Positions 53,502-61,663 of a stretch of DNA of 64,000 nt are shown here, piece after piece. Source of the DNA: Tardiphaga sp. 709 (GTDB lineage Bacteria; Pseudomonadota; Alphaproteobacteria; Rhizobiales; Xanthobacteraceae); NCBI RefSeq assembly GCF_032401055.1, contig NZ_CP135529.1:186001-250000 (forward strand). Direction: 5' to 3'. Position 1 is the first letter of the stretch. The number at the start of each line of letters is the position of its first letter. A program made the translations under genes and the position numbers. Below the pieces are notes generated by a model. It made no database searches, had not been told where the DNA came from, and saw only the letters and a list, made by a program, of their open reading frames with translations.

Positions 53502-54599
53502 ATGTCGAACGATGATCACAACCGCAAGCCGCTGATGGATCGCCGGTCGCTGTTGCGCGGCGGCGCTGCAGCCGCATTGGCCGCGCCACTCGGCGTATGG
53601 GGCGCGCAGGCGTTTCCGTTCCGGCAGGCGTCACCCATCGATTTTTCCGAATTTCCGATCTGCAGGACCGCATCGGAGGCGCCCGCGCTCACCGGCGCAC
53701 CGCGCAAATTGAAGCTCTCCTGGAATGCCGGCGCGGTCTGCCTTGCGCCGCTGCCGGTCGCCATCGATCACGGCTTCTTCCAGAAGCAGAACCTCGATGT
53801 CGAGCTGGTCAATTACAGCGGCTCGACGGACCAGCTTCTCGAAGCCATTGCCACAGGAAAATCCGATGCAGGCCTGGGTATGGCGCTGCGCTGGCTGAAG
53901 CCGCTGGAGCAGGGCTTCGACGTCAAGATCGTCGCCGGCACCCATGGCGGCTGCCTGCGCGCGCTGGCGCCGGCGAAATCGGAAGTGAAGAGCGTTGCGG
54001 ATTTCAAGGGCAAGACCATCGCCGTCGGCGATATGGCTGGTCCCGACAAGAACTTCTTCTCGATCCAGCTCGCGAAAGCCGGACTCAACCCGGATAAGGA
54101 CGTCGAGTGGCGGCAATATCCCGGCAACCTCGTGCGGCTCGCCGTGGAGAAGGGCGAAGCACAGATCGGGCTCGCCTCCGATCCGCTGGCCTATCTCTGG
54201 CTCAAGGACGGCGAGCTGAAGGAAGTTGGCTCCAATCTCGATGGCCCCTACAAGGATATCAGCTGCTGCATCGTCGGCGTGCGCGGCAGCCTGCTGCGTG
54301 ACGATCCACTGGTCGCGCGCGGCCTGACGCAGGCGCTGCTCGATGCCGCAATGTTCGCATCGCAGAATCCGGAGAAGGCTGCGAAGTCGTTCCAGCCCTA
54401 TGCGCCGAAGAATGCCACCGTCGAAGATCTGCTGGGCATGGTGAAGTACCACACCCATCATCATCACCCCGTGGGCGATGCGTTGAAGCGCGAGCTGAAA
54501 TCCTATGCCGACGATCTCAAGACGGTGTCGGTGTTCAAACCGTCGACCGACACCACCAAATTCGCGGAGCGCATCTATGCCGACGTATTCCGCGTCTGA
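53502..54599 (+). CDS. Tat-exported ABC substrate-binding protein (NitT/TauT type)
   Basis: A 365-residue periplasmic binding protein of the nitrate/sulfonate/taurine class. AAGGAG five bases before the ATG fixes the start. The N-terminus MDRRSLLRGGAAAALAAPLG is a twin-arginine signal, so the protein is exported folded. The mature part has KLSWNAGAVCLAPLPVAIDHGFF, the GLGMALRWLKPLEQGFDVKIVAGTHGGC block and the KTIAVGDMAGPDKNFFSIQLAKAG lobe. Near the C-terminus a His cluster, YHTHHHHP (316-323), suggests metal binding. It heads a three-gene importer directly after the NirA-type operon; nitrate or nitrite, or a sulfonate, is the likely cargo. Confidence 0.88.
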   Translation: MSNDDHNRKPLMDRRSLLRGGAAAALAAPLGVWGAQAFPFRQASPIDFSEFPICRTASEAPALTGAPRKLKLSWNAGAVCLAPLPVAIDHGFFQKQNLDVELVNYSGSTDQLLEAIATGKSDAGLGMALRWLKPLEQGFDVKIVAGTHGGCLRALAPAKSEVKSVADFKGKTIAVGDMAGPDKNFFSIQLAKAGLNPDKDVEWRQYPGNLVRLAVEKGEAQIGLASDPLAYLWLKDGELKEVGSNLDGPYKDISCCIVGVRGSLLRDDPLVARGLTQALLDAAMFASQNPEKAAKSFQPYAPKNATVEDLLGMVKYHTHHHHPVGDALKRELKSYADDLKTVSVFKPSTDTTKFAERIYADVFRV

Positions 54600-55617
54600 G
54601 ATCGCACCGCTTGGCGGTGACCGCGAGACCGCGCTCATTGCTGGCGATGGCGGACTTCAATTCGTCAGCAAGCTTCGTTTCAGCATTACGGGGATCGGGG
54701 CAGGGCTTGCGTGGCTGGCTTTCGGCCTGGCGTGCCTGCGATGGCCAGATATCGGCGACTGGCCACGCACCGAGGCTGTAGCCTATACGGCATTCGCGAT
54801 TGCTGGCGGCATCGCGATTGCGACCACGGCGCAGGCGGCGCTCGGCAAGTTCGGCGATGGCGTGCAGCGGCGCGCGCCATGGTTGCTTGCCTTGGGAGCG
54901 TTCCTGACGCTGTGGGAGCTTGCAACGGCGAAATTCGGCTGGCTGCCGTTGCCGTTCTTTCCACCGCCGCAGTCCATCGTCGAGGTCTATACCGACGACC
55001 TGCCAAAACTGCTCGACAGCGCGTTCGCCTCGGTGAAGCTGCAACTCGGCGGCTATTTCATTGGCGCGGCCGTAGGCTTCCTCACCGGCGTCTCCATCGG
55101 CTGGTCGCGGCTCGCGGGTTACTGGGTGCATCCGATCCTGCGCTTCATCGGACCGTTGCCGGCGACGGCCTGGCTGCCGATTGCGTTCTTCACGTTCCCG
55201 TCGGCCTGGAGCGCCAGCACGTTCCTGATCGCGCTTGCCACCGCCTTTCCGGTGACGGTGCTGACCTGGTCGGGCGTGGCCAGCGTCAGCACCGCCTATT
55301 ACGATGTCGCACGAACGCTCGGTGCCAGGCCGTCGTTCCTGGTGACCAAGGTCGCAATCCCCGCAGCCTTGCCGCATGTGTTCGTCGGCCTGTTCATGGG
55401 GCTCGGCGCGTCGTTCGCGGTACTGGTCGTGGCCGAGATGATCGGCGTCAAGGCCGGGCTCGGCTTCTATCTGCAATGGGCGCAGGGCTGGGCGTCCTAC
55501 AACAACATGTATGCGGCGCTGATCGTGATGTCGCTGCTCTGCTCCGGCGCGATCACGCTGCTGTTCAAGATCCGCGATCGCCTGCTGATCTGGCAGAAGG
55601 GTGTCGTCAAATGGTAG
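54577..55617 (+). CDS. ABC transporter permease (NitT/TauT type) with extra N-terminal helices
   Basis: A 346-residue permease. It overlaps the end of the binding-protein gene by 23 bp, and the ATG at 54577 has GGAG eight bases upstream. The normal BPD_transp_1 domain (about 150-345) shows WVHPILRFIGPLPATAWLPIAFF, the EAA-like loop ARTLGARPSFLVTKVAIPAALPHVFVGL and the final KIRDRLLIWQKGVVKW. About 130 additional N-terminal residues add three hydrophobic segments, unusual for the family. Coupled by 7 bp overlap to the ATPase gene. Confidence 0.9.
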   Translation: MPTYSASEIAPLGGDRETALIAGDGGLQFVSKLRFSITGIGAGLAWLAFGLACLRWPDIGDWPRTEAVAYTAFAIAGGIAIATTAQAALGKFGDGVQRRAPWLLALGAFLTLWELATAKFGWLPLPFFPPPQSIVEVYTDDLPKLLDSAFASVKLQLGGYFIGAAVGFLTGVSIGWSRLAGYWVHPILRFIGPLPATAWLPIAFFTFPSAWSASTFLIALATAFPVTVLTWSGVASVSTAYYDVARTLGARPSFLVTKVAIPAALPHVFVGLFMGLGASFAVLVVAEMIGVKAGLGFYLQWAQGWASYNNMYAALIVMSLLCSGAITLLFKIRDRLLIWQKGVVKW

Positions 55618-56402
55618 CGCTGGCAAAACCGTTTCAGCCCGCAGCGACCGGCGCGTCGCTCGACGTCAAGGGCGTCAGCCACGCTTTCGATATCGATGGC
55701 AGCGTGTTACCGGTGCTCGACGATGTCAGCATATCCGTCGCGCCCGGCGAGTTTGTCGCGCTGCTCGGCCCCTCCGGCTGCGGCAAGTCCACGCTGCTGC
55801 GTCTGGTCGCCGGTCTCGAGCCGCCGCGCGCAGGCACGCTGGAAGAGGACGGCGTCGCCATCACCGGACCTTATCCGTCGCGCGTCGTGGTGTTCCAGGA
55901 TCCGACGCTGTTTCCGTGGCGGACCGTCTGGGACAATGTCGCGCTCGGGCTCGAGGCGCAGGGTGTGCTGAAGACGCAGCGTCACCGCGTCGATGCGGCC
56001 ATCGATCTCGTCGGCCTCGGAGCCTTCCGGAAGGCCTATCCGCATCAGCTCTCGGGTGGCATGGCGCAGCGCGTCGCGCTGGCGCGCGCGCTGGTCAATG
56101 ATCCGCGCATCCTTGTGCTCGATGAGCCGCTCGGCAAACTGGATTCGCTGACACGCATCACCATGCAAGCCGAGCTGGTGTCGCTCTGGCAACGCAACGG
56201 TTTCACGGCACTGCTGGTGACCCATGACGTGGAGGAGGCGCTGTTCCTCGCCAACCGGGTCATCGTGTTCAGCGATCGCCCCGCGCGGGTAACGGCGGAT
56301 ATCACGGTCGACCGGCCCTATCCGCGCCATCGTGGCGATCCGCATCTGGCCGAGCTGCGACGACAGATCCTGGGGTTGCTCGGGCTGGATGCGACGTGGT
56401 GA
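55611..56402 (+). CDS. ABC transporter ATP-binding protein (NitT/TauT type)
   Basis: A 263-residue ATPase energising the importer. Walker A GPSGCGKST (about 58-66), Q-loop VFQDPTLFPW, signature LSGGMAQRVALARAL, Walker B ILVLDEPLGKLD and H-loop LVTHDVEEA are intact. It overlaps the permease gene by 7 bp. The operon carries no gene for a second ATPase. Probably ends here; the next gene is on the other strand after 209 bp without recognisable features. Confidence 0.94.
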   Translation: MVALAKPFQPAATGASLDVKGVSHAFDIDGSVLPVLDDVSISVAPGEFVALLGPSGCGKSTLLRLVAGLEPPRAGTLEEDGVAITGPYPSRVVVFQDPTLFPWRTVWDNVALGLEAQGVLKTQRHRVDAAIDLVGLGAFRKAYPHQLSGGMAQRVALARALVNDPRILVLDEPLGKLDSLTRITMQAELVSLWQRNGFTALLVTHDVEEALFLANRVIVFSDRPARVTADITVDRPYPRHRGDPHLAELRRQILGLLGLDATW

Positions 56403-56611
56403 GCTTCCCTGGGTCGTGAACTCATAAACGGGAACGTCCGCAACTTGTTGATCGCGGACCGGCGGCCTTAGGGCGCGCGAGCGGGTATAGCCGCTATCAG
56501 CTTGTGGAGTCGGCTTTCTCGAAAGCGATCGTGCTCTGGAAGTCGAAGGGCTTCTCACGTTCCAAGATAATGCCGGGCAGGCTCAGAGCGACGAACGCGC
56601 GGCACGCCCGC

Positions 56612-57508
56612 TCAGGCTGCTGCCCCACTCGCAATCACATGCTTAATCTGACGAACGTCACGCGCGGGCGGAGCGCCGAACTGACGCTGATACTCTCGGC
56701 TGAATTGTGAGGCGCTTTCGTAGCCGACCGCAAACCCAGCGTCTGAGGCATTTCGGCCGCCAGCCAGAAGTAGGTGGCGAGCCTCCTGCAAGCGCAGTTG
56801 TTTCTGGTATCGGAGAGGACTCACCCCGGTGATGGCCAGGAAGTGGCGATGTAGGCTCGCCCGGCTCATTCCACTTGCATCGCACAGAGCTTCGACGCGC
56901 AACCGCGCCTTGTAATTGTCCCGGATCCATCCAACGGCCCGCCGAACCCTGTTCAGCGCACCGTCGGGATGTGCAATTTGACGCAGCAGTCTGCCCTGCG
57001 GGCCTTGCAGCAGACGATACATCAGCTCTCGCTCGACCATCGGTGCGAGAACCGGGATATCATCAGGGGTGTCAAGCAAGGCCAGCAAGCGAAGCAATGT
57101 CTCCCGCAGCGGAGCCGTCATCGGGTTGATCGCAATACCGACGTCCTGAAGATCATTTTCCCGCACGGGTGGCATGGCAGCCACTACCTCTGTCAACACT
57201 GCGGGGTCTAGATCGAGCGAGACCGCGACGTACGGCTGCCCATCGTCGGCAGCCCATATCTGACCGATAAGCGGGAGATCTAGGGCACTAATGAGATATT
57301 CCGCGCTGTCGTAGCTCAAAAGGCTCTTGTTGATGGCGACGCGTTTTGAACCCTGCAGGATAAAGCAAACCATCGACCGGTAGAGGCACGGTGCCGCAAT
57401 CGAAACTTGTCCGACGCAGATGTCGAGGCGCGGTATTGACGAGTTCGTCCACCCCATTTTTGCGTGGCGGCAAGCGATATCGAGGTGCGGCGCTAGTTCG
57501 GTGGTCAT
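56612..57508 (-). CDS. AraC-family transcriptional regulator (AraC_N cupin type)
   Basis: About 298 residues: an N-terminal cupin-like domain of the AraC_N class (about 20-190; SIAAPCLYRSMVCFILQGSK, then the ISALDLPLIGQI block) and a C-terminal double HTH (about 200-285) with AVGWIRDNYKARLRVEALCDASGMSR and the FAVGYESASQFSREYQRQFG motif. The ATG at 57508 lacks a near ribosome-binding site; TTG at 57514 has GGAGG eight bases upstream and could be the true start. Members often control adjacent divergent SDR or oxidoreductase genes, and here an SDR gene starts 160 bp away on the other strand. Confidence 0.88.
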   Translation of the reverse strand: MTTELAPHLDIACRHAKMGWTNSSIPRLDICVGQVSIAAPCLYRSMVCFILQGSKRVAINKSLLSYDSAEYLISALDLPLIGQIWAADDGQPYVAVSLDLDPAVLTEVVAAMPPVRENDLQDVGIAINPMTAPLRETLLRLLALLDTPDDIPVLAPMVERELMYRLLQGPQGRLLRQIAHPDGALNRVRRAVGWIRDNYKARLRVEALCDASGMSRASLHRHFLAITGVSPLRYQKQLRLQEARHLLLAGGRNASDAGFAVGYESASQFSREYQRQFGAPPARDVRQIKHVIASGAAA

Positions 57509-57674
57509 GCCCAAGAATAGCACCTCCGCCAGTTCAAGCCAAGCTGTTGAGACAATCAGGCAAGATTCTGAGCGTATCAGGCGCGCCGGCAAGCCGCTCG
57601 TCCACTATTTTCGGACCATCACACGGATGAGGAAATCTCTCCTTTCGCAGCACAACCTTCGACAGAGGCAAGCT

Positions 57675-58433
57675 TTGACCAATCAAATCGCACTAATCAC
57701 CGGCGCCAGCCGCGGCCTCGGCCGCAATATGGCGCTGCATCTTGCCAAACGCGGTGTCCATATCGTCGGCACCTACCGCAGCGGCGCGGCGGAAGCCGAC
57801 GCGCTGTGCCAGGAGATCGAGACGTTGGGTAGCAGGGCCGCCATGCTGGCGCTCGACGTCACCGATACGGCAAGCTTCCCGACATTTGCAGAGAAGCTGG
57901 CCGAAACCCTGAAGACCGATTTCGACCGCGAGCGGTTCGACCTTCTCGTCAACAATGCCGGCAACGGTCTTTTCGCCAGCTTCGCCGAGGCGACCGAAGA
58001 ACAATTCGAATCGCTCGTCGCCACACATCTGCGCGGACCGGTCTTCCTGACTCAGAAGCTTCTGTCCCTTATCAAGGACGGCGGGCGCATCCTGAACGTC
58101 TCGTCCGGGTTCGTGCGCTTCACGCTGCCAGGCTACAGCCTCTATGCGGCGATGAAGGCTGCGGTCGAGGTACTGACTCGCTACATGGCGGTCGAACTCG
58201 GCGCACGCCGTATCCGGGTCAACGCGATTGCGCCCGGCGCCATTGCGACCGACTTTGGCGGCGGTGCGGTGCGCGACAATGCCGATGTCAACGCCTATGT
58301 GGCGCAGAGCATCGCGCTGGGTCGCGTGGGCCTACCGGACGATGTCGGCGGTGCCGTCGCGGCCATCCTGTCCGATGATATGGGCTGGGCAAACGGTACG
58401 ACCTTCGACATTTCGGGCGGGCAGTTGCTGTAG
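57675..58433 (+). CDS. short-chain dehydrogenase/reductase (SDR), TTG start
   Basis: A 252-residue classical SDR. Cofactor motif TGASRGLG (residues 8-15), NNAG, the catalytic Ser in NVSSGF and Tyr/Lys in YAAMK are present; the C-terminus reads DDMGWANGTTFDISGGQLL. AGAGG six to seven bases before TTG at 57675 gives MTNQIALITGASRG, the normal SDR opening. The ATG at 57627 would add 16 atypical residues. It is divergent from the AraC gene, the probable regulator, and starts an operon-like run with an epoxide-hydrolase-like gene and GST. Substrate unknown; NAD(P)-dependent alcohol or ketone oxidoreduction is expected. Confidence 0.88.
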   Translation: MTNQIALITGASRGLGRNMALHLAKRGVHIVGTYRSGAAEADALCQEIETLGSRAAMLALDVTDTASFPTFAEKLAETLKTDFDRERFDLLVNNAGNGLFASFAEATEEQFESLVATHLRGPVFLTQKLLSLIKDGGRILNVSSGFVRFTLPGYSLYAAMKAAVEVLTRYMAVELGARRIRVNAIAPGAIATDFGGGAVRDNADVNAYVAQSIALGRVGLPDDVGGAVAAILSDDMGWANGTTFDISGGQLL

Positions 58434-58480
58434 CTCCAATCACTGGCATTTCAATGCAACTCTACCGAGGGATTTTTCAG

Positions 58481-58963
58481 ATGAAGTATGCGCTTGCAGC
58501 GATAGCGGCCGTAATGTTCTCCACGGGGGCCTGGTCTCAGACGTGCGACACGTCTAGCAAAATGAGAGATAGTAAGATGCCAACACCAATCGAAATCGTC
58601 ACAGCCTTTAGCGCTGCTTTCCCTCAGGATAACGGGAAAGCCGCAATTCGGCGATGGTTTACCCCCAAGACGGTCTGGGTCAATGAAGGCGTGTCGACTA
58701 CGACTGGCATCGAAGAGGCGATAGCTTTCCTTGAGCGGCCTGGCAGATCTCCGGACATCGCGGCAGTCCATTTTGACATTCTTGCTATTGCTGCGGACGG
58801 AAATCGCGTGTTGACCGAGCGACTGGACCGTTTTGTGCGCGCTGATGGGAGCGAGGTCGCCGCAGCGAAGTTGATGGGCATCTTTGAGATAGAAGGCGAT
58901 TGCATCGTCGCGTGGCGTGACTACTTCGACGTCAACTTCGCCAAAAAAATAGCGAAGAAATAA
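58481..58963 (+). CDS. exported limonene-epoxide-hydrolase-like protein (copy 1)
   Basis: A 160-residue member of the LEH/SnoaL-like fold. The first 20 residues form a signal peptide (MKYALAAIAAVMFSTGAWSQ), unusual for this family; GAGGG lies nine to ten bases before the ATG. The catalytic triad known from Rhodococcus LEH (Asp-Arg-Asp) is matched by R114 and D116 in TERLDRF and D147 in WRDYFD. From Met33 (MPTPIEIVTAF) it aligns end to end with copy 2 at 59837, so one copy gained or lost a signal peptide after duplication. Possible role: hydrolysing an epoxide in the periplasm. Confidence 0.82.
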   Translation: MKYALAAIAAVMFSTGAWSQTCDTSSKMRDSKMPTPIEIVTAFSAAFPQDNGKAAIRRWFTPKTVWVNEGVSTTTGIEEAIAFLERPGRSPDIAAVHFDILAIAADGNRVLTERLDRFVRADGSEVAAAKLMGIFEIEGDCIVAWRDYFDVNFAKKIAKK

Positions 58964-58968
58964 GTAAT

Positions 58969-59055
58969 GGCCTCGGCCTGCGCCTAACGAACGATGTCGG
59001 CGGTACCGTCGCCGTCATCATTTCCGACGATATCAGTTGGGCGAACGCCCGCATC
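58969..59055 (+). pseudogene. remnant of the SDR C-terminus
   Basis: Translated in this frame the segment reads LRLTNDVGGTVAVIISDD then ISWANA, closely matching LPDDVGGAVAAILSDD and MGWANG of the SDR at 57675. At the DNA level the match to about 58332-58395 is strong. There is no start and the frame does not continue into a full SDR, so it is the relic of a duplicated SDR gene, lying between LEH copy 1 and the GST gene. Confidence 0.8.
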
Positions 59056-59085
59056 GCCCCGTTCATCGAACTTGAAGAGACCATC

Positions 59086-59757
59086 ATGCCCAACGCCAGC
59101 TTGACGCTTGTCAGTCATCCGCTATGCCCATTCGTGCAACGGGCGGCGATCGTCCTTCTCGAAAAGGGCGTGTCCTTCGACAGGATTGACGTCGATCTCG
59201 CGGCCAAGCCCGACTGGTTTCTGGCGCTTTCGCCAACCGGCAAGGTGCCGCTACTCAAGGTAACCCAGGCTGATGGGGCGGACGCCGTTCTCTTCGAAAG
59301 CATGGCGATCTGCGAGTTCCTCGAGGAAACTCACGGTGGCGTGAGGCTGTACTCGGACGATGCGCTGACTCGCGCCCGGCAGCGGGGTTGGATCGAGTTT
59401 GGCACAGCGACCCTCGCCGACGCCTGGCAGTACCTCAACGCCACAGATCGCCCGACCGCTGATGCAAAGCAGGCTGCGTTCCGGGATAGGCTCCAACGAC
59501 TGGAGGCGGTTGTGGAAGGACCCTATTTCGGCGGTGTCGCTTTCAGCATGGTCGATGCGGTGTTCGCGCCTGTGTTTCGCTACTTCGACATTCTCGATCC
59601 GACCATATCGCAGCCGACTTTCGAGGGGTTTACCCGCGTTTCAGCGTGGCGGGCAGCGCTGGGGGCTCGACCGAGCGTCCGTGCTGCGGCGGCAAAAGAC
59701 TATGCTGCGCGATTCCGGCAACACCTACATCAGCATCGGGCGCTCCTAGCGGCTTGA
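59086..59757 (+). CDS. glutathione S-transferase family protein
   Basis: A 223-residue GST. The thioredoxin-like N-terminal domain (about 1-80) has the active-site region SHPLCPFVQRAAIVLLEKG (Cys-Pro-Phe with Ser-His before it), the cis-Pro in GKVPLL and the glutathione-binding FESMAICEFLEE. The all-alpha C-terminal domain ends with a His-rich tail (RQHLHQHRALLAA). The class looks like Omega/Zeta-type with a Cys active site. Context of epoxide-hydrolase-like and SDR genes suggests conjugation or glutathione-dependent conversion of an electrophile. Confidence 0.92.
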   Translation: MPNASLTLVSHPLCPFVQRAAIVLLEKGVSFDRIDVDLAAKPDWFLALSPTGKVPLLKVTQADGADAVLFESMAICEFLEETHGGVRLYSDDALTRARQRGWIEFGTATLADAWQYLNATDRPTADAKQAAFRDRLQRLEAVVEGPYFGGVAFSMVDAVFAPVFRYFDILDPTISQPTFEGFTRVSAWRAALGARPSVRAAAAKDYAARFRQHLHQHRALLAA

Positions 59758-59836
59758 GTGCTGCTCAAAAAGAGCCGTCCGTTCCGATCCTCGTAAACCT
59801 GATGGGCCGTTCACTCAAAAAGGGAAGAACGTTGCA

Positions 59837-60223
59837 ATGCCTACACCTACCGAAATAATTACCGAATTTTGCGCCGCTTTCTCAGAGGACGGTGGCAGGC
59901 CTGCCGTGCGGCGCTGGTTCACACCCGAGACCGTTTGGATCAATGAGGGTATCTCACGGACCACCGGCATCGACGAAGCGATCAGCATGATCGATGAGCT
60001 AGAAAAGTCCATGGGAATTGCCACAGTTCACATCGACATGCTTGCAATTGCCGCGGACGGCAATCGTGTACTCACAGAACGGCTAGACCGGTTTGAGCGC
60101 GCCGACGGCAGCGAGATCGGACGAGTGACATTAATGGGGATCTATGAACTCGACGGGGATCATATTGTAGCTTGGCGTGACTACGTTGATGTCAACGCTG
60201 TCTCAAAATTAGGGGCTGGCTGA
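59837..60223 (+). CDS. limonene-epoxide-hydrolase-like protein, cytoplasmic (copy 2)
   Basis: A 128-residue LEH/SnoaL-like protein, MPTPTEIITEFCAAF onwards, without signal peptide. The triad residues are R82 and D84 (TERLDRF) and D115 (WRDYVD). It is clearly a paralog of the gene at 58481: conserved runs include RRWFTPETVWINEG, AIAADGNRVLTERLDRF and DGSEI. The start is supported by AAAAAGGGAAG upstream. The pair would act on the same kind of substrate on the two sides of the inner membrane. SnoaL-type cyclase or isomerase activity is an alternative. Confidence 0.85.
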   Translation: MPTPTEIITEFCAAFSEDGGRPAVRRWFTPETVWINEGISRTTGIDEAISMIDELEKSMGIATVHIDMLAIAADGNRVLTERLDRFERADGSEIGRVTLMGIYELDGDHIVAWRDYVDVNAVSKLGAG

Positions 60224-60246
60224 CAAGTGCAATTCCAGCCTGCTAT
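60224..60246. other. junction between LEH copy 2 and IS remnant
   Basis: No clear terminal inverted repeat or target duplication can be seen at this boundary, so the left end of the element is lost or too diverged. Confidence 0.3.
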
Positions 60247-60585
60247 TCTCTAAGCAAGAACGACTGTCTGGAGGCGAGTGCCGACTGGCTGCTTGATCAT
60301 CTCGGCCCACGCACCATCGTGGTGGCAGACAAGCTTACGACGCCGATCGCCTCCGCGAGCTAATCGAGGCGCAGGGCGCTATACCCAACATTCCGGCTAA
60401 ATCAAATAGGAAATGGAAACCTGCTTCAGCAAGCGGCTGTATTGCGAACCAAACCTGATTGAGTGGTTCTTCTCCAAGCTCAAGCAGTTCCGCCGTGTCG
60501 CCACACGCTATGACAAGCTGGCCGCCAACTTCATCGCAATGGTCCAGCTCGCCTCAATACGGCTGTGGTTACGCAATTATGGGTC
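60247..60585 (+). pseudogene. IS5-type transposase remnant with frameshifts
   Basis: Pieces of an IS5-family transposase C-terminus can be read in shifting frames: WLLDHLGPRTIVVADK, then ADRLRELIEAQGAIPNIPAK, then CFSKRLYCEPNLIEWFFSKL and KQFRRVATRYDKLAANFIAM, ending near LASIRLWLRNYGS. One base appears lost near GACAAGCTTACGAC (expected GGCTACGAC) and another near AAACCTGCTTC, so at least two frameshifts separate the blocks. The N-terminal catalytic part is missing. The element is dead and marks the right edge of the accessory island. Confidence 0.85.
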
Positions 60586-60699
60586 TACGGCCGAATATGG
60601 TCCGTTGCGGGCGGGGGCACGCTCCACCGATAGCTGTATACGAGGCATGGTTATTGCATTCGTTTTGGGCTGACACACGGTTCAGCCCGAGGGAATGAC

Positions 60700-61656
60700 A
60701 TGTACAGCACCAACCGACGTGATTTCATCCGCCTAACGGCCATGGCCGCGGCGCTGTCCACGACCAGCATCAAGGCGTTCGCCGCCGACCGCGTGGTCAA
60801 GATCGGAACGCTGAAGCTCATTCACGGCGTCACGCCGTATTTCTACGAGAAATTCGCGCCTGATGGCGTCAAGTTCGAGGTGATCCCGTTTGAAACCCCG
60901 ACCGACGGCAAGAACGCCGTTGTGACCGGTACTGTCGATTTTGGCATCTTCGGTTTTGCCGCGGCGACGCTCGGCGGTGCCAATGGTGAGCCGATCGTGG
61001 TGATCGCGTCTGCCTGCAATCGTGGCATGGCGGTCGTCGCCAAGAAGGATTCCGGGATCAATACGATCAAGGACCTGAAGGGCAAGAAAGTCGCGATCCT
61101 GCCGGGCTCGACCCAGGAAGTCGTGATCCTCGATCGTCTCTCCGCCGAAGGCATGACGGTGAAGGACGTCGAGTCCGTGCGTCTGTCGTTCAGCGACATG
61201 GCGCCGGCGCTCGCCCGCGGCGATATCGACGCCTATGTGGGTGCCGAGCCCGGCCCGGGCATCAGCCTCGCCAATGGCGTCGGGCAGATCGTTGAATACC
61301 CCTACACCACGCCGACCGGTTCGCTGAACATGGTGCTGGCCACGCGTCGCGAACTGATCGAGAAAGACCCCGAGCTCATCAAGGCGCTGCTCAAGACCCA
61401 CCGCCTGGCCAGCGAATATGCCATGAAGGACCGCGAAGCCTTTATCGCCATTGCCATGCAGAAGCTCGGCCAGCAGAAGCCGTCGATCGAGAAGGCCGCC
61501 CCCAATGTGGAGCTGACCTGGAATATCGACGATCAGTTCATGAAGCAGGCGGAATATTACGGCGGCCAGATGCTGTCCAAGAAACAGATCCGGCAGTTGC
61601 CGGACTACAAGACCTTCATCGACGCCAGCTTCGTGAAGGCGCTGGCGGCTACGTGA
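60700..61656 (+). CDS. Tat-type ABC substrate-binding protein (sulfonate/taurine-like)
   Basis: A 318-residue NMT1/SsuA-like binding protein. GAGGG shortly before the ATG supports the start; NRRDFIRLTAMAAALSTTSIKAFA is a Tat-style signal. The mature lobes show KIGTLKLIHGVTPYFYEKFAPDGV, GTVDFGIFGFAAATLGGANGEPIVV, the KKVAILPGSTQEVVILDRLSAEGM hinge region and ALARGDIDAYVGAEPGPGIS. Heads an operon with permease and ATPase. Aliphatic sulfonate or related organosulfur is the probable ligand, given the downstream acyl-CoA-dehydrogenase-like gene. Confidence 0.9.
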   Translation: MYSTNRRDFIRLTAMAAALSTTSIKAFAADRVVKIGTLKLIHGVTPYFYEKFAPDGVKFEVIPFETPTDGKNAVVTGTVDFGIFGFAAATLGGANGEPIVVIASACNRGMAVVAKKDSGINTIKDLKGKKVAILPGSTQEVVILDRLSAEGMTVKDVESVRLSFSDMAPALARGDIDAYVGAEPGPGISLANGVGQIVEYPYTTPTGSLNMVLATRRELIEKDPELIKALLKTHRLASEYAMKDREAFIAIAMQKLGQQKPSIEKAAPNVELTWNIDDQFMKQAEYYGGQMLSKKQIRQLPDYKTFIDASFVKALAAT

Positions 61657-61663
61657 GCGCGTC

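Noticed and set aside
54711-55610. Upstream extension of the first ABC ATPase gene
   Set aside because: The frame is open through the permease gene, but the permease on another frame is certain and the ATPase begins normally at 55611.
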